In this document: in pieces, positions 6,983 to 8,504 of the stretch
Layout: the number at the start of each line of letters is the position of its first letter
How positions within the stretch are numbered: the first letter of the stretch is position 1
Origin: an uncultured Granulosicoccaceae bacterium
GTDB taxonomy: Bacteria; Pseudomonadota; Gammaproteobacteria; CALCKW01
Assembly (NCBI GenBank): GCA_937941555.1
Contig: CALDHJ010000220.1
Coordinates: 1-8,504 of the forward strand
Direction: 5' to 3'
DNA length: 8,504 nt
Notes under the pieces: generated by a model
Seen by the model: only the letters and a program-made list of their open reading frames with translations
The model's database searches: none
Told to the model about the DNA's origin: nothing
Translations under genes and position numbers: made by a program

Positions 6983-8259
6983 ACACTCAATCCCTTCGAC
7001 CGGTCGCCGTTGTCGGTGGTGTGCGGACACCATTCTGCCGATCCAACACCGCCTACAGCGATCTGAGCAACAAGGACATGCTGGCCACGGCGCTGCAGGG
7101 TCTGAGCGAGCGCTTCAACCTCAAGGGCGAGCAAGTGGATGAGGTGTTTGCCGGCGCGGTGGTCAGCCACTCGCGCGACTGGAACCTCGCGCGTGAAGCG
7201 GTGCTCTCGACCGATCTCTCGCCCTTGACGCCAGGTGTGACCCTGCAACAGGCCTGTGGCACGAGCCTGCAGGCGGCGATGGTGTCGGCGGCCAAGATCG
7301 CGAGCGGACAGATTGATTCGGCGATTGCCGCGGGGTCGGACACGACCTCCGATGCGCCGATCGTGCTCGGCGACAAGCTACGCAAGCGCCTGATCAAACT
7401 CGGGCGCGCTCGCTCGTTCAAGGATCGACTCAAACTCTTCAAGGGATTCGGCTTGCGCGAGCTCGCGCCGGTGCCGCCGGGCACGGGCGAGCCCCGCACC
7501 GGCATGAGCATGGGCCAGCACTGCGAGCTCATGGCGAAAGAGTGGGGCATCACGCGTGAAGATCAGGACGCGCTCGCGCTCGCCTCGCACCAGAACGCGG
7601 CCGCGGCCTACGCGGCCGGTTTCATGGACCCGCTGCTGACGCCCTGCGCGGGCGTGTTGCGCGACAACAACCTGCGCGCCGACTCGACCCTCGAGGCGCT
7701 TGCCGGGCTGCGCAACGCCTATGACAAGTCTGACGCGGGCACGCTGACTGCCGGCAACAGCACGCCGCTCACCGATGGCGCCTCGAGCCTCTTGCTCGCG
7801 AGCGAAGAGTGGGCGCGCGAGCGCGGCTTGCCGGTGCTCGCCTATCTCACCCACTCGCGCCACAGCGCCGTCGACTTTGTCGCTGGGGAAGGCCTGCTCA
7901 TGGCGCCGACTGTAGCCGTATCCGAGATGCTCGAGCGCGCGCAGATGAGCCTGCAGGACTTCGACCTCTACGAGATCCACGAGGCCTTTGCCGCCCAGGT
8001 GCTCTGCACACTCAAGGCCTGGGAGTCGGACGACTACTGCCGTGACCGACTCGGTCGCGACAGCGCACTCGGCGCAATCGACCGCTCGAAACTCAACGTC
8101 AACGGCTCGAGCCTGGCCGTCGGCCACCCCTTCGCCGCGACGGGCGCGCGGGTGTTGTCAGCTGGTGCCGAGGCGTTGAACGCGCGCGGCGGTGGCAAAT
8201 GCCTGGTGTCGGTCTGTACGGCAGGCGGCATGGGTTGCGTCGCGGTGCTGGAACGGTGA
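6979..8259 (+). CDS. fadI: 3-ketoacyl-CoA thiolase (acetyl-CoA C-acyltransferase), FadI-like beta subunit
   Basis: 426 residues, close to E. coli FadI (436). It carries out the thiolytic step: 3-ketoacyl-CoA plus CoA gives acetyl-CoA and an acyl-CoA two carbons shorter. Seen: nucleophile Cys93 in QQACGTSLQA; IHEAFAAQ (333-340), where the HEAF form is typical of the FadI/mitochondrial trifunctional beta branch while most thiolases have NEAF; GHPFAATGAR with His383; and CTAGGMG with the second catalytic Cys413. A basic loop at about 132-160 (rich in Lys and Arg) sits where this branch carries its insertion. It overlaps fadJ by four bases and the next gene by four bases, so it is in the middle of an operon. 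The gene order alpha-thiolase matches fadBA, not E. coli fadIJ, although the motifs are FadI-like. All catalytic residues are present and no frameshift is seen. Confidence 0.93.
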   Translation: MNTQSLRPVAVVGGVRTPFCRSNTAYSDLSNKDMLATALQGLSERFNLKGEQVDEVFAGAVVSHSRDWNLAREAVLSTDLSPLTPGVTLQQACGTSLQAAMVSAAKIASGQIDSAIAAGSDTTSDAPIVLGDKLRKRLIKLGRARSFKDRLKLFKGFGLRELAPVPPGTGEPRTGMSMGQHCELMAKEWGITREDQDALALASHQNAAAAYAAGFMDPLLTPCAGVLRDNNLRADSTLEALAGLRNAYDKSDAGTLTAGNSTPLTDGASSLLLASEEWARERGLPVLAYLTHSRHSAVDFVAGEGLLMAPTVAVSEMLERAQMSLQDFDLYEIHEAFAAQVLCTLKAWESDDYCRDRLGRDSALGAIDRSKLNVNGSSLAVGHPFAATGARVLSAGAEALNARGGGKCLVSVCTAGGMGCVAVLER

Positions 8260-8260
8260 G
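8255..8260 (+). promoter_or_regulatory. fadI/SIMPL junction: GTGA overlap and SD-like GGTGAG
   Basis: GTG 8256 overlaps the fadI stop TGA 8257-8259. The surrounding GGTGAG also resembles the 3' half of a Shine-Dalgarno sequence and stands seven bases before an in-frame ATG at 8268. Either codon could start the next gene, and both imply coupling to fadI. Confidence 0.5.
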
Positions 8261-8504
8261 CCGTTTGATGGCGCACGCTTCGCGGCTGGCCCTTGCGAGT
8301 GCGCTGTTCGCGGCGGTGTTCTTGGCCCCGGGTCTGCGCGCGGCTGACAACGTGGTCGAGAACCGCGTGCAGTTTTCGGTGCGAGCCGAGCGCGATGTGG
8401 CGAACGACCGCATCGGCGCGGTGTTGCGGGTCGAGCGGCAGGCACCGGACGTCAGGCGACTGAACAACACCCTGAATACGCTCATGGCTGATGCGATGCG
8501 GGCC
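8256..8504 (+). CDS. SIMPL-domain (DUF541) exported protein, N-terminal part only
   Basis: The frame stays open for 83 codons to the window edge. The first 29-30 residues form a Sec signal peptide: short basic start (SRLMAHASR), a hydrophobic Ala/Leu/Phe core, and a cleavage site near LRA-AD. The mature part begins NVVENRVQFSVRAERDVANDRI, then a beta strand (AVLRVERQ) and a helix beginning DVRRLNNTLNTLMADAM. The VxFSVxAERxVxND pattern is how periplasmic SIMPL/DUF541 proteins of gammaproteobacteria start. Some family members have been linked to oxidative-stress defence, but the molecular role is unknown. There is no lipobox cysteine, so a soluble periplasmic protein is expected. The start is GTG 8256 or ATG 8268, a difference of four residues. 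Family assignment rests on about 50 mature residues. Confidence 0.75.
   Translation, partial: MSRLMAHASRLALASALFAAVFLAPGLRAADNVVENRVQFSVRAERDVANDRIGAVLRVERQAPDVRRLNNTLNTLMADAMRA

Noticed and set aside
4658..7033. Open frame of 791 codons on the minus strand, antisense to fadJ
   Set aside because: It lies opposite a gene with all catalytic motifs of a known enzyme. The translation is rich in His, Arg, Asp and Ala, shows no domain, and also cuts through the N-terminal end of the DUF349 gene. High-GC genes commonly give such long shadows.
7378..8127. 249-codon minus-strand frame opposite fadI
   Set aside because: Antisense to an intact thiolase with its full active site; composition is typical of a codon-bias shadow.

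Overview
This 8.5 kb window is GC-rich, densely coded bacterial chromosome. The NudC-type Nudix hydrolase, the FadJ/FadI-type beta-oxidation pair, the very long DUF349 protein and the SIMPL (DUF541) protein together fit a gammaproteobacterium. I cannot name a genus. No mobile element, CRISPR array, tRNA, rRNA or phage gene was seen.

Layout. Bases 2-286 (+) are the end of a nudC gene. It faces an SGNH/GDSL-hydrolase lipoprotein gene at 353-1429 (-), and the two converge on a hairpin terminator at 308-329 that is strongest for the lipoprotein gene. A 473-base stretch without a convincing gene follows (1430-1902). Next is a long DUF349-repeat gene (about 1903-4836, -). It is divergent, across about 190 bases, from a rightward operon: an alpha-subunit multifunctional beta-oxidation enzyme (FadJ-like, 5030-6982), a FadI-like thiolase (6979-8259), and the start of an exported SIMPL-domain protein (8256 to the window end, truncated).

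How they work together. The two fad products should form a fatty-acid oxidation complex. FadJ hydrates enoyl-CoA and oxidises 3-hydroxyacyl-CoA, and FadI cleaves the 3-ketoacyl-CoA with CoA. Both junctions in the operon are GTGA stop/start overlaps, so the three genes are probably translationally coupled. The order is alpha then thiolase, the reverse of E. coli fadI-fadJ. The DUF349 protein, the lipoprotein esterase and NudC have no evident pathway link to the operon.

I did not find a clearly new system. The most open questions are the role of the DUF349 protein, the substrate of the lipoprotein hydrolase, and why a periplasmic SIMPL protein is coupled to a thiolase gene.
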